From Nonomuraea africana (lineage in GTDB: Bacteria > Actinomycetota > Actinomycetes > Streptosporangiales > Streptosporangiaceae): 64,000 nucleotides of DNA. The position numbers and the translations under genes are program-made. The stretch is taken from the NCBI RefSeq assembly GCF_014873535.1, contig NZ_JADBEF010000001.1, positions 1,860,001-1,924,000 of the forward strand. The letters are read 5' to 3'. The notes beneath the pieces are model-generated. The model searched no databases, had not been told where the DNA came from, and saw only the letters and a list, made by a program, of their open reading frames with translations. Positions 1 through 7,471 of the stretch are shown one piece after another; position 1 is the stretch's first letter; each line of letters starts with the position of its first letter.

Positions 1-225
1 CTGGTTGCCGGTCAGCGCGCCGAGGGCGTGGACGTAGTCCTCGGTGTGCAGCAGGTTCCACAGGCGCTCGGCGCCGAGGCGGGCAAGGGTGTGCTCCTCC
101 TGGACGCTTCCGCGCAGCCGGATGACGTCTTCGGCGGTGTAGGTGCGCTCGGTGCCCTGCCAGCGCGGGTCGCGCTCCCACTCGCGCTGCAGCTGCTCAG
201 CGGCTCCCTTGAGGCGATCGTTCAT
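1..225 (-). CDS. aceA: Isocitrate lyase, N-terminal part (cut by window edge)
   Basis: The first 75 residues of a minus-strand protein that runs off the left edge. It starts [19 protein letters not shown] and continues with [20 protein letters not shown] and a segment reading [19 protein letters not shown], the typical amino end of isocitrate lyase, which splits isocitrate into glyoxylate and succinate in the glyoxylate shunt. The ATG at 225 has a strong ribosome site (AAAGGAG, about 7 bases upstream). The catalytic KKCGH loop lies outside the window. The neighbour is a divergent RamB-like gene, and RamB is known to control glyoxylate genes in Corynebacterium and Mycobacterium, which supports the call. 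Confidence 0.85.
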   Translation of the reverse strand, partial: MNDRLKGAAEQLQREWERDPRWQGTERTYTAEDVIRLRGSVQEEHTLARLGAERLWNLLHTEDYVHALGALTGNQ

Positions 226-441
226 TTTTCACTCCTTTGTCGTCCCCTGGGTGCTTGCTCCGAGTCTGTGCCCGGAATCGAGGGGTCAACAGGCTTGATC
301 TTGCAGAAGAATCGCGAAAATTCTGCTGAGGACGATACTCACCAGTATTCAAGGCAGAAGAAATTGCGAGTTTTCACTATGGACTAGACCAATCGAGCGG
401 CGCTCTGGAAGAAGGATGGATTTTTCGTTTAGGATCCCGAC
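226..441. promoter_or_regulatory. Divergent aceA / ramB-like control region
   Basis: This 216-bp gap lies between two divergent genes and is clearly AT-richer than its flanks. It holds an inverted repeat, GCAGAA at 303-308 and TTCTGC at 321-326, around a core reading ATCGCGAAAA, and a second related patch, AATTGCGAGTTTTC at 362-375, whose complement reads GAAAACTCGCAATT. RamB sites in Corynebacterium contain a TTTGCAAA-like core, so these TTGCGA/TCGCGA patches are candidate RamB sites. That assignment is inference. Confidence 0.45.
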
Positions 442-1914
442 ATGGCCCCCTTGCTCGGCGAAGAACCGCTCTCTTTGACGCAGGAGCTCGATCTCATCGC
501 CTTCGGTCAACGGCTGCGCCACCTGCGCAAGCAGCGCGGCCTGACCCTGTCCGACCTGGGGACCCGCGTCAGCAGGGCGCCCAGCCAGCTCTCCCTGCTG
601 GAGAACGGCAAGCGCGAGCCCAAGCTGTCGCTGCTGAAGTCACTCGCCACCGCGCTCAACGTGCCGGTCGAGGAACTGCTGCGCCGCCAGCCCCCCAACC
701 GGCGGGCCCAGCTGGAGATCGCGCTCGAGGAGGCCCAGCGCGACCCCATCTACAGCAGCCTCGGCCTGCCGCGGCTGAAGGTCTCCGCCCGCGTGCCCAA
801 CGACGTCCTCGAACACATCCTCGGCCTGTACGGCGAGCTGCGCGCCAGGCAGGCCCGCGGCACCGCCACACCGGAGGAGGCGAGGGCGGCCAACGCCGAG
901 CTCCGCCGCAGGCAGCGCGAGCAGGGCAACTACTTCCCCGACATCGAGAAGGCCGCCGCCGAGGCACTGGCCGCCGTCGGCTACCGGACGGGCGCGCTGT
1001 CCCAGAGCACGGTCCAGGCCCTCGTGACCCACTTCGGCTACACCGTCCACACCGTGCAGGACCTGCCGCGCTCGGTCCGCTCCATCACCGACCTGCGCAA
1101 CCGCCGCATCTACGTCAAGCACGAGCAACTCGGCATGCACTCCCCTCGCACGATCCTGCTCCAGACCCTCGGCCACCTCGCGCTCGGCCACGACAAGCCC
1201 CGCGACTTCGCCGACTTCCTGCGGCAACGCACCGAGGCGAACTACTTCGCCGCCGCCGTCCTGGTGCCCGAGCGCACCGCCACGCAGTTCCTCCAGGAGG
1301 CCAAGCAGGATCGCGCCCTGTCGGTGGAGGACCTGCGCGACGTCTACGCCGTCTCCTACGAGATGGCCGCCCACCGCTTCACCAACCTGGCCACCCACCA
1401 CCTCGACCTGGTCTGCCACTTCGTCCGCAACGACGCCGGCGGCACCATCTACAAGGCCTACGAGAACGACGGCATCGTCTTCCCCGCCGACGAGCAGGGC
1501 GCCATCGAGGGGCAGCGGATGTGCCTGCAGTGGTCGGGGCGGCAGGTCTTCCTCTCACCCGACCGCTTCTCGGTCTTCTACCAGTACTCCGACTCGCCGA
1601 CCGGCACGTACTTCTGCGTCGCGCACGTCGATCCCTCGCGCGAGCGGGACTTCGCGATCACGCTGGGCGTGCCGTACAGGGAGTCGCGGTGGTTCAGGGG
1701 CAGGGAGACGACGAACAGGACCCGTTCCAACTGCCCCACCGGCGACTGCTGCCGCCGCCCGCCGACCGAGCTGGCCCAGCGCTGGGAGGGGTACGCGTGG
1801 CCGTCGGCGCGGGCCAACTCCCACGTGCTCGCCGCGCTGCCGCCCGGCTCGTTCCCCGGCGTGGACGAGGCCGACGTCTACACCTTCCTCGAACGGCACG
1901 CCGCCCAGGCGTAG
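442..1914 (+). CDS. ramB: RamB/ScfR-family transcriptional regulator (XRE HTH plus IrrE-like domain)
   Basis: A 490-residue regulator. Residues about 21-80 form an XRE helix-turn-helix (FGQRLRHLRKQRGLTLSDL, then SQLSLLENGKREPKLSLL). Residues about 170-330 resemble the ImmA/IrrE peptidase fold, but the metal site is degenerate: the expected HExxH reads GHLALGH (residues 244-250), with no catalytic Glu. The C-terminal part carries a Cys-rich patch (CPTGDCCRRPP), typical of the short-chain fatty acid regulator domain of RamB/ScfR proteins. Such proteins control acetate, propionate and glyoxylate genes. Being divergent from isocitrate lyase fits this role. The ATG at 442 has only a weak ribosome site (TAGGAT). 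The gene symbol is by family resemblance. Confidence 0.8.
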   Translation: MAPLLGEEPLSLTQELDLIAFGQRLRHLRKQRGLTLSDLGTRVSRAPSQLSLLENGKREPKLSLLKSLATALNVPVEELLRRQPPNRRAQLEIALEEAQRDPIYSSLGLPRLKVSARVPNDVLEHILGLYGELRARQARGTATPEEARAANAELRRRQREQGNYFPDIEKAAAEALAAVGYRTGALSQSTVQALVTHFGYTVHTVQDLPRSVRSITDLRNRRIYVKHEQLGMHSPRTILLQTLGHLALGHDKPRDFADFLRQRTEANYFAAAVLVPERTATQFLQEAKQDRALSVEDLRDVYAVSYEMAAHRFTNLATHHLDLVCHFVRNDAGGTIYKAYENDGIVFPADEQGAIEGQRMCLQWSGRQVFLSPDRFSVFYQYSDSPTGTYFCVAHVDPSRERDFAITLGVPYRESRWFRGRETTNRTRSNCPTGDCCRRPPTELAQRWEGYAWPSARANSHVLAALPPGSFPGVDEADVYTFLERHAAQA

Positions 1915-2006
1915 CGTTCGTTCCCGGCCGGGCCCGACCCCTCCGGCGGCCGAGTGTGCGGGCGACTCTAAGCTGATGAATGGTGAAATCGACAGGGGAG
2001 GGGTCC

Positions 2007-2942
2007 GTGCTGCCTGAGGTGGAGGCGTGGCTGCGCGGCCGTACGTCCTCGGTCGGTGACTGGCCCCTCCGTGCCCTGCTGGAACGCAAGGGCGGCACCA
2101 CGGTCAGCGTCGTCCTGCCCGCCCGCGACGAGCGCGAGACCGTCGGCGTGATCATTCGCGAGATCAGGCGCGAGCTGGACGGCCTGGTCGACGAGATCGT
2201 CGTGATCGACTCCCGTTCCTCCGACGACACCGCCGCCGTGGCGGCGCGCGCGGGGGCGGTGGTCCACGCCCAGGACGAGATCCTGCCGGGGCTCAAGCCG
2301 TTCGACGGCAAGGGCGAGGCGCTGTGGAAGTCGCTGGCCGTCACCTCGGGCGAGCTGGTCGTCTTCGTCGACGCCGACATCCGCGACTTCCGCGCCTCCA
2401 TGGTGAGCGGCCTGCTCGGCCCGCTCCTCGACGATCCCTCCATCGTGTACGTGAAGGGCTGCTACGACCGCCCGCTCCTCGGCGCGCCCACCGGCGGCGG
2501 CCGGGTGACCGAGCTCGTGGCCAGGCCGCTGATCAACCTGCACTGGCCCGAGCTGGCCGGGTTCGTCCAGCCGCTGGCGGGGGAGTACGCGGGCCGTCGC
2601 TCCGCCCTGGAGCGCGTCCCTTTCGTGACCGGTTACGGGGTCGAGATCGGCCTGCTGATCGACCTGCTCGACATGGCCGGGCTCGACGCGCTGGCCCAGG
2701 TCGACCTCGGCTCCCGCGAGCACTCGCCCCAGTCGACGGAGGCGCTCGGCGCGATGGCGGGGCAGATCATGCTCGCCGCGTGGTCCCGTCTCGAACGGCA
2801 GGGCAAGATGATCCCCCTGCACGAGCCGTCCGCCACGCTCTCGCAGTTCCGCCGGGGCGAGAGCGGCCATCTGGTGACGACGACGGACGTCTCGATCGCC
2901 GAGCGGCCGCCGATGATGACCATGGCGGGTAATCTCCGGTAG
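2007..2942 (+). CDS. gpgS: Glucosyl-3-phosphoglycerate synthase (GT81)
   Basis: A 311-residue GT-A fold glycosyltransferase. Near the N-terminus VSVVLPARDERETVG and DEIVVIDSRSSDDT are the nucleotide-sugar binding strands, and LVVFVDADIRDF holds the DxD metal motif. GLKPFDGKGEALWKS is characteristic of the GT81 family. The enzyme transfers glucose from a nucleotide donor to 3-phosphoglycerate, the first step to glucosylglycerate and, in mycobacteria, methylglucose lipopolysaccharide. I chose the GTG at 2007 because AGGGGAGGGG lies just upstream. An in-frame ATG at 1980 adds nine residues (MVKSTGEGS) but has no ribosome site. The stop codon abuts the ATG of the methyltransferase, so the two are probably co-translated. 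Confidence 0.88.
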   Translation: MLPEVEAWLRGRTSSVGDWPLRALLERKGGTTVSVVLPARDERETVGVIIREIRRELDGLVDEIVVIDSRSSDDTAAVAARAGAVVHAQDEILPGLKPFDGKGEALWKSLAVTSGELVVFVDADIRDFRASMVSGLLGPLLDDPSIVYVKGCYDRPLLGAPTGGGRVTELVARPLINLHWPELAGFVQPLAGEYAGRRSALERVPFVTGYGVEIGLLIDLLDMAGLDALAQVDLGSREHSPQSTEALGAMAGQIMLAAWSRLERQGKMIPLHEPSATLSQFRRGESGHLVTTTDVSIAERPPMMTMAGNLR

Positions 2943-3548
2943 ATGAGCAGATGGATCGACCTCACCGGCGGCACCGCGGGCAAGGAGTACGCCGGCAGGT
3001 TCGAGGCGCTGGCCGCCACCGGCCAGGACGTCCACGGCGAGGCCCGCTTCTGCGCCGCGCTCGTCCCGCCGGGATCGAGCGTCCTGGACGCGGGCTGCGG
3101 CACCGGCCGGGTCGCGATCTGGCTGGCCGAGCAGGGCTACGACGTGGCGGGCGTCGACCTCGACGCCTCCATGCTCGACGTCGCCCGTGCCAAGGCCCCT
3201 GACCTGACCTGGATCGAGTCGGACCTGGCCGCCCTCGACCTCGGCGCCTCCTTCGACCTCGTGGTCGCGGCGGGCAACGTGATCCCGCTCCTGGCCGAGG
3301 GCGCCGAGCCGGGCACCGTCGAGCGCCTGGCGCACGCGCTGAAGCCGGGCGGCCTGCTGGTCGCCGGGTTCGGGCTGGACGCCCAGCACCTGCCGGTGCC
3401 GCCGAGCGTCACCCTCGCCGACTACGACGCCTGGTGCGAGGCCGCGGGCCTGTGGCTGGAGCACCGCTTCGCCACCTGGGACGGCCGGCCGTACGAGGGC
3501 GGCGGCTACGCGGTCAGCGTGCACCGGCGTCCCGCTGACAACACCTAG
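2943..3548 (+). CDS. Class I SAM-dependent methyltransferase
   Basis: A 201-residue methyltransferase. The SAM-binding motif I is VLDAGCGTGRVAIWLA, followed by the acidic loop VAGVDLDASMLDVAR and motif post-I DLVVAAGNVIPLLA. There is no other domain. The substrate cannot be read from the sequence. It begins one base after the stop of gpgS, so it is probably in the same transcript; a link to glucosylglycerate metabolism is possible but unproven, since no dedicated methylglucose enzyme signature is visible. It converges on the TetR gene, and the two stop codons share bases 3545-3548. Confidence 0.8.
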   Translation: MSRWIDLTGGTAGKEYAGRFEALAATGQDVHGEARFCAALVPPGSSVLDAGCGTGRVAIWLAEQGYDVAGVDLDASMLDVARAKAPDLTWIESDLAALDLGASFDLVVAAGNVIPLLAEGAEPGTVERLAHALKPGGLLVAGFGLDAQHLPVPPSVTLADYDAWCEAAGLWLEHRFATWDGRPYEGGGYAVSVHRRPADNT

Positions 3549-4147
3549 CTCCGGCGGTCAGCGGGGCCTGCGTCGAGCGCAGCGGCGACGAAGGCGGCCA
3601 CCTGGTCGCGCCCCGCCTCGGCGTTGTCGAAGTCGTCGCCCAGCATGATGCGCCCGAGCTGCGGCATCATCGACGGCCACAGGGCGAGCCCGGTGAGGGT
3701 GTAGAGGAGCCTGGCCACCTCGGGCGAGACCTCCCTGCCGAGCCCCTGCGCCAGTGCCTCGGTCTTCTTCCCGCACCGCTCCGCGCGCGCCTCGAAGCCG
3801 GGTAGTTGCTCGGGGCCGCGGAAGTTCAGCGCCTCCCACATCAGCAGCCGCACCAGCTGCGGGTGCTCGCGGTAGTAGTCGGTCAGTTTGGCGACGTACT
3901 CGACGGGGTCGCTCGGCATGGCGATCTGCTCGGTCAGGTCGTTGATCGCGTCGGTGACCACGGCGTCGAAGAGCATCTCCTTCGTGCCGAAGTGACCGTA
4001 GATGCGCTCCTTGTTGACGCCCGCCCGTTCGGCGATGCGGTCCACCCGTGCACCGGCCAGGCCGTACGCGGCGAACTCCGCCCCCGCGGCCTTCAACAGG
4101 GCGGCCCGGGTGGCGGCGGTCGAGTCCTTCGTTGCCATGGTCGGCAT
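3545..4147 (-). CDS. TetR-family transcriptional regulator of the adjacent MFS pump
   Basis: About 200 residues. The N-terminal helix-turn-helix reads AGARVDRIAERAGVNKERIY followed by GHFGTKEMLFDAVV, the classic TetR DNA-binding motif, and the C-terminal ligand domain is all-helical. I chose the ATG at 4147 (MPTMATKDS); an ATG at 4138 is equally possible, and a longer reading from a TTG at 4180 would run into the operator. It is divergent from an MFS transporter with two CCAAC/GTTGG palindromes between them, so it most likely represses itself and the pump. Confidence 0.85.
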   Translation of the reverse strand: MPTMATKDSTAATRAALLKAAGAEFAAYGLAGARVDRIAERAGVNKERIYGHFGTKEMLFDAVVTDAINDLTEQIAMPSDPVEYVAKLTDYYREHPQLVRLLMWEALNFRGPEQLPGFEARAERCGKKTEALAQGLGREVSPEVARLLYTLTGLALWPSMMPQLGRIMLGDDFDNAEAGRDQVAAFVAAALDAGPADRRS

Positions 4148-4157
4148 TGTATCTCGA

Positions 4158-4188
4158 CCAACTGGTTGGTTGACGTCCAACTAGTTGG
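4158..4188. promoter_or_regulatory. Two tandem TetR operator palindromes
   Basis: CCAACTGGTTGG at 4158-4169 and CCAACTAGTTGG at 4177-4188 lie 19 bp apart, start to start, between the divergent TetR and MFS genes. The second is a perfect palindrome; the first has perfect 5-bp arms around TG. The two-turn spacing would put two dimers on nearly the same face of the helix. They would block transcription in both directions. Confidence 0.75.
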
Positions 4189-4207
4189 TTGGCTACTGTC
4201 CGATTTC

Positions 4208-5413
4208 ATGAGTACTGCGACGTTGAGCCGTGCCGTCCCCGTGACACCCGCTTTCGCCCCCACCTTGACCGTGTTCGTGCTGACCGCGCTGCTCGTCAGC
4301 GGCCAGCTGTACGTCGTGATCCCGCTGTTGCCCGACATGGCGAACGGCTGGGGCGCCGATCCGGGCGCGCTCACCTGGCTGGTCACCGCCTTCGCCATCG
4401 GCTACGCGGTCGGGTTCCTGCTGTTCGGCCCGCTGTCCGACCGGATCGGCCGGCGCAGGCTCCTCATGGTCGGCATGCCCCTGGCCGCGGTGGCGACCGC
4501 GCTGGTGGCGATCAGTGCGGATCCGGCCATGGCCATCGCACTGCGCCTGGTCCAGGGGGTGGCGGTGGCCACCTTCCCGCCCGCCGGCATGGCCTACCTG
4601 GGCGAGAGCGTCGAGCCCCGCCGCAGGGTCGTCGCGATCAGCGCGATCACCGGCGCGTTCCTGGCCTCCGCCGTCCTGCTGCAGGTCGGCGGGCAGCTCC
4701 TGGTCGGCTCCGTCGGCTGGCGCGGCCTGTTCGTGCTGTCCGCGATCGGGCTCGCGCTGGCCTGGCTCGGACTGCGGGCCGTCATGGCGCCCGACCGGCC
4801 GCGCGAGCGCGACGGCTCGCTCATGGCGACCTACCGGGTGGTGCCGTCGTTGCTGGTGAAGCCCGCTCTCGCGCTGCGCTACCTGGCCGTGCTCGTCCTG
4901 CTCGGCGGCTTCGTGGCCGTCTACACGGGTCTGCAGCTGTCCGGCGTCGTGACCTCGCCCGGCGAGCTGCTCGGGCTGCGGGCCAGCGGGCTGCCGTCGA
5001 TCCTGCTGATCCCGCTGCTCACGCCCTGGCTGGCGCGCCTCTCGGCGCCGGTCCGGGCGATCGCCTTCCTGCTCCTCGCCGCCGTCACCCTGGCCGTCAC
5101 CGGCGCCACAGGCGCCGGCGCCGTCGGCCTCGCGCTGCTGCTCGCCGGCTACGTCGCCGCGATCACCGCGGGACTGCCCGCGCTGAACGAGTCCATCGCC
5201 TCGCTCGCCGAGGGTTCGCCCGGCACCGCGCTGGCGCTGTTCTCCTTCTTCCTGGCCGTCGGCAGCAGTCTCGGCCCGCTTGCCGCCGCCGCGTTCGCCG
5301 ACTTCGATCTGCTGATGTACGGCCTGGCGGCCGTCATGGTCGTGGCCGCCCTGGCGGTGCTGGCGTCGGCCTGGCTGACGGCGAGGGCGGCGGCAGCAGG
5401 CCGCCGAGCGTGA
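4208..5413 (+). CDS. MFS transporter (drug/H+ antiporter type)
   Basis: A 401-residue membrane protein with about twelve hydrophobic segments. It has the MFS motif between TM2 and TM3 (GPLSDRIGRRRLLMVG) and the TM4 region RLVQGVAVATFPPAGMAYL, as in the arabinose/chloramphenicol efflux group. It probably exports a small molecule with proton exchange. The start is the ATG at 4208; an upstream in-frame reading to 3806 overlaps the TetR gene and is not used. Control by the divergent TetR protein through the palindromes at 4158-4188 is inferred from the layout. The substrate is unknown. Confidence 0.85.
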   Translation: MSTATLSRAVPVTPAFAPTLTVFVLTALLVSGQLYVVIPLLPDMANGWGADPGALTWLVTAFAIGYAVGFLLFGPLSDRIGRRRLLMVGMPLAAVATALVAISADPAMAIALRLVQGVAVATFPPAGMAYLGESVEPRRRVVAISAITGAFLASAVLLQVGGQLLVGSVGWRGLFVLSAIGLALAWLGLRAVMAPDRPRERDGSLMATYRVVPSLLVKPALALRYLAVLVLLGGFVAVYTGLQLSGVVTSPGELLGLRASGLPSILLIPLLTPWLARLSAPVRAIAFLLLAAVTLAVTGATGAGAVGLALLLAGYVAAITAGLPALNESIASLAEGSPGTALALFSFFLAVGSSLGPLAAAAFADFDLLMYGLAAVMVVAALAVLASAWLTARAAAAGRRA

Positions 5414-5488
5414 GATCGGCCCGGGAGTGTGGTTCTCGGATCGGGGCGGGGTAGCGGGTGGGGGATGCCGGAGGGTAAAGTCAGCGGT

Positions 5489-5503
5489 GTTACCACCGGT
5501 AAC
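5489..5503. promoter_or_regulatory. GTTACC-N3-GGTAAC inverted repeat upstream of acyl-CoA dehydrogenase
   Basis: GTTACCACCGGTAAC is an inverted repeat with 6-bp perfect arms, and the symmetry extends to GGTGTTACC/GGTAACGCC with one mismatch. It sits 21 bp upstream of the ATG at 5524 and just before the ribosome site GAAGGAG, so a bound protein would block transcription. No regulator gene is adjacent. Confidence 0.5.
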
Positions 5504-5523
5504 GCCTACGAAGGAGTGGCGGC

Positions 5524-6735
5524 ATGACCGGCTTCTGTCCGGAACCCAGCGACGACGTCGTCGACGTGCGGAACTGGGTCCACGAGTTCGCCCGCGACGT
5601 CATCCGTCCCGCAGGCGCCGAATGGGACGAACGCGAAGAGACGCCCTGGCCGGTCATCCAGGAGGCCGCCAAGATCGGCCTGTACTCCCTCGACTTCTTC
5701 GCCACCCAGTGGTTCGAGGAGAGCGGGCTGGCCCTGCCCGTGGCGTTCGAGGAGATCTTCTGGGGCGACGCCGGCATCGGCCTGTCCATCGTCGGCACCG
5801 GCCTGGCCGCGGCCGCCCTCTCCTCCGGCGGCACGCCCGAGCAGATGGGAGAGTGGCTGCCCCAGATGTTCGGCACCCCCGACGACGTCAAGCTCGGCGC
5901 CTTCTGCGCCTCCGAGCCCGACGCCGGCTCGGACGTCGGCGCCATCCGCACGCGTGCCGTACGGGACGCCTCCGGTGACTGGATCCTGAACGGCGTGAAG
6001 ACCTGGGCCACCAACGGCGGCATCGCCAACGTGCACGTCGTCGTCGCCTCCGTCGACCCGGAGCTCGGCGCCCGCGGGCAGGCCTCGTTCGTCGTCCCAC
6101 CGGGCACGCCGGGGCTGTCGATGGGGCAGAAGTTCCGCAAGCACGGCATTCGCGCCTCCCACACGGCGGAGGTCGTCCTCGACAACGTCAGGCTCCCCGC
6201 CTCCTGCCTGCTCGGCGGTCAGGACAAGCTCGACGCCCGGCTGGCCCGCGTGCGCAAGGGGGAGAAGGCGGGGGAGCAGGCCGCCATGCGCACCTTCGAG
6301 ACCACCCGCCCGTCCGTGGCGTCCATGGCGGTGGGCATCGCCCGCGCGGGCTTCGAGTACGCCCGCGACTACGCCCGCGAACGCGAGCAGTTCGGCCGGA
6401 AGATCGGCGAGAACCAGGCGGTGGCGTTCCTGCTGGCCGACATGGCGACGCGGGTGGACATGGCCAGGTTGCTGACGTGGCGGGCGGCGTGGATGGCGCG
6501 GAACGGACGGAGGTTCGAGCAGGCGGAGGGGTCGATGTGCAAGCTGGTGGCGGGGGAGACGGCGGTGTGGGTGACGGAACAGGCGATCCAGATCTTGGGT
6601 GGGGCGGGGTACACCCGCGAACACCCGGTGGAACGCTTCCACCGCGACGCCAAGATCTACACCATCTTCGAGGGCACGTCTGAGATCCAGCGCTTGATCA
6701 TCGGCCGAGCGGTCACTGGCCTGCCGGTGAGATGA
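5524..6735 (+). CDS. Acyl-CoA dehydrogenase
   Basis: A 403-residue flavoenzyme that introduces a trans-2 double bond into an acyl-CoA. The family signatures are in order: GAFCASEPDAGSDVGAIRT (FAD/substrate loop), WILNGVKTWATNGG, the C-terminal REREQFGRKIGENQAVAF, and HRDAKIYTIFEGTSEIQRL, whose Glu (about residue 383) is the usual catalytic base. The ribosome site GAAGGAG precedes the ATG. The gene is alone on its transcript: a hairpin follows at 6758 and a possible operator precedes it. Chain-length preference cannot be told; short or branched chains are as likely as long ones. Confidence 0.88.
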   Translation: MTGFCPEPSDDVVDVRNWVHEFARDVIRPAGAEWDEREETPWPVIQEAAKIGLYSLDFFATQWFEESGLALPVAFEEIFWGDAGIGLSIVGTGLAAAALSSGGTPEQMGEWLPQMFGTPDDVKLGAFCASEPDAGSDVGAIRTRAVRDASGDWILNGVKTWATNGGIANVHVVVASVDPELGARGQASFVVPPGTPGLSMGQKFRKHGIRASHTAEVVLDNVRLPASCLLGGQDKLDARLARVRKGEKAGEQAAMRTFETTRPSVASMAVGIARAGFEYARDYAREREQFGRKIGENQAVAFLLADMATRVDMARLLTWRAAWMARNGRRFEQAEGSMCKLVAGETAVWVTEQAIQILGGAGYTREHPVERFHRDAKIYTIFEGTSEIQRLIIGRAVTGLPVR

Positions 6736-6757
6736 GAATAAGCACGTCAGAGGGCTG

Positions 6758-6787
6758 GCGTGGCGCAGCGCAGTCGCTGCGCCACGC
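6758..6787 (+). terminator. Hairpin terminator after acyl-CoA dehydrogenase
   Basis: A perfect 13-bp stem (GCGTGGCGCAGCG and its complement) around a CAGT loop, 23 bp after the stop codon. There is no T-run after it, as is common in actinobacteria. Confidence 0.75.
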
Positions 6788-6861
6788 TGCCCCCTTACTG
6801 ACAGACCATCGGCACTCAGATCGAGGCCTTCGGCACGCGCCTACCGCAGGACGACTACCTG

Positions 6862-7344
6862 GTGATGCTGCTCGAGGTAAGGCCGGTCCTGGTCGAGCCG
6901 GGAAGCCCGCAGGACTACTTCGCCGCTGAGCAGCCCCGGCTGTGGACCCAGGACCGTCTGGACGAACCGGAAGGCACAGAACCAGCCAACACCGCGTACT
7001 ACCGGCTCGGGGATCAGCCGATCGGCGAACGGCATCGCCTGTTCCAGTTCGCCGTTCCGATGCAGCCCCTGGCCACGATGGAGCAGACCACCCTGGCCCG
7101 CTACGCGGACACCGGCGAAAGCGGCACAGCGGTCGCGCTCGGTGTGCTGGACATCAGCGGCCCCTACTTCTCCGACCGCGAGCACTGGGGGTTGTTCCAT
7201 TTCCTGCTCGACGGGCACCACAAGCTGCTGGCCGCGGCGCGGGAAGGTCAAGCGGTGCGGCTGCTGTCGTTCGTCTCCACCGGCCATTCCCCCGCCACAG
7301 AGGACCAGCTCCGCCGCCTTCACGAGACCCTGGGAGGCGGCTGA
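6862..7344 (+). CDS. Hypothetical protein, probably 5'-truncated
   Basis: About 160 residues from a GTG at 6862 (ATG at 6865). I do not recognise the family. The C-terminal half contains FHFLLDGHHKLLAAAREGQ; a DGHHK/R loop of this kind occurs in ParB-like nucleotide-binding proteins, but the rest does not match. The reading frame continues upstream with coding-like codons (IGTQIEAFGTRLPQDDYLV) to a stop near 6799, without a start codon or ribosome site. This suggests the true N-terminus has been lost. It lies between the 6758 hairpin and the convergent DUF4132 operon; it may be an old partner of that operon or an unrelated remnant. Confidence 0.5.
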   Translation: MMLLEVRPVLVEPGSPQDYFAAEQPRLWTQDRLDEPEGTEPANTAYYRLGDQPIGERHRLFQFAVPMQPLATMEQTTLARYADTGESGTAVALGVLDISGPYFSDREHWGLFHFLLDGHHKLLAAAREGQAVRLLSFVSTGHSPATEDQLRRLHETLGGG

Positions 7345-7405
7345 AACCCGTTGGCCAACCACTCGGGTGAGCCGGGAGCCATTACCTTTCCCCTGGGATG
7401 ATCCG

Positions 7406-7435
7406 CGCAGGGCGCTTGAGGCCACGCGCCCTGCG
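7406..7435. terminator. Bidirectional hairpin between convergent genes
   Basis: CGCAGGGCGC and GCGCCCTGCG form a perfect 10-bp stem with a 10-base loop. It lies between the stop at 7344 (plus) and the stop at 7472 (minus), so it can serve both. Confidence 0.65.
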
Positions 7436-7471
7436 GTTGCGGAGTGAACGGCAGCGTCTCCCGTACGTGGC

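Noticed and set aside
1968..3524. Minus-strand frame covering gpgS and the methyltransferase
   Set aside because: Shadow of two genes with clear motifs on the plus strand.
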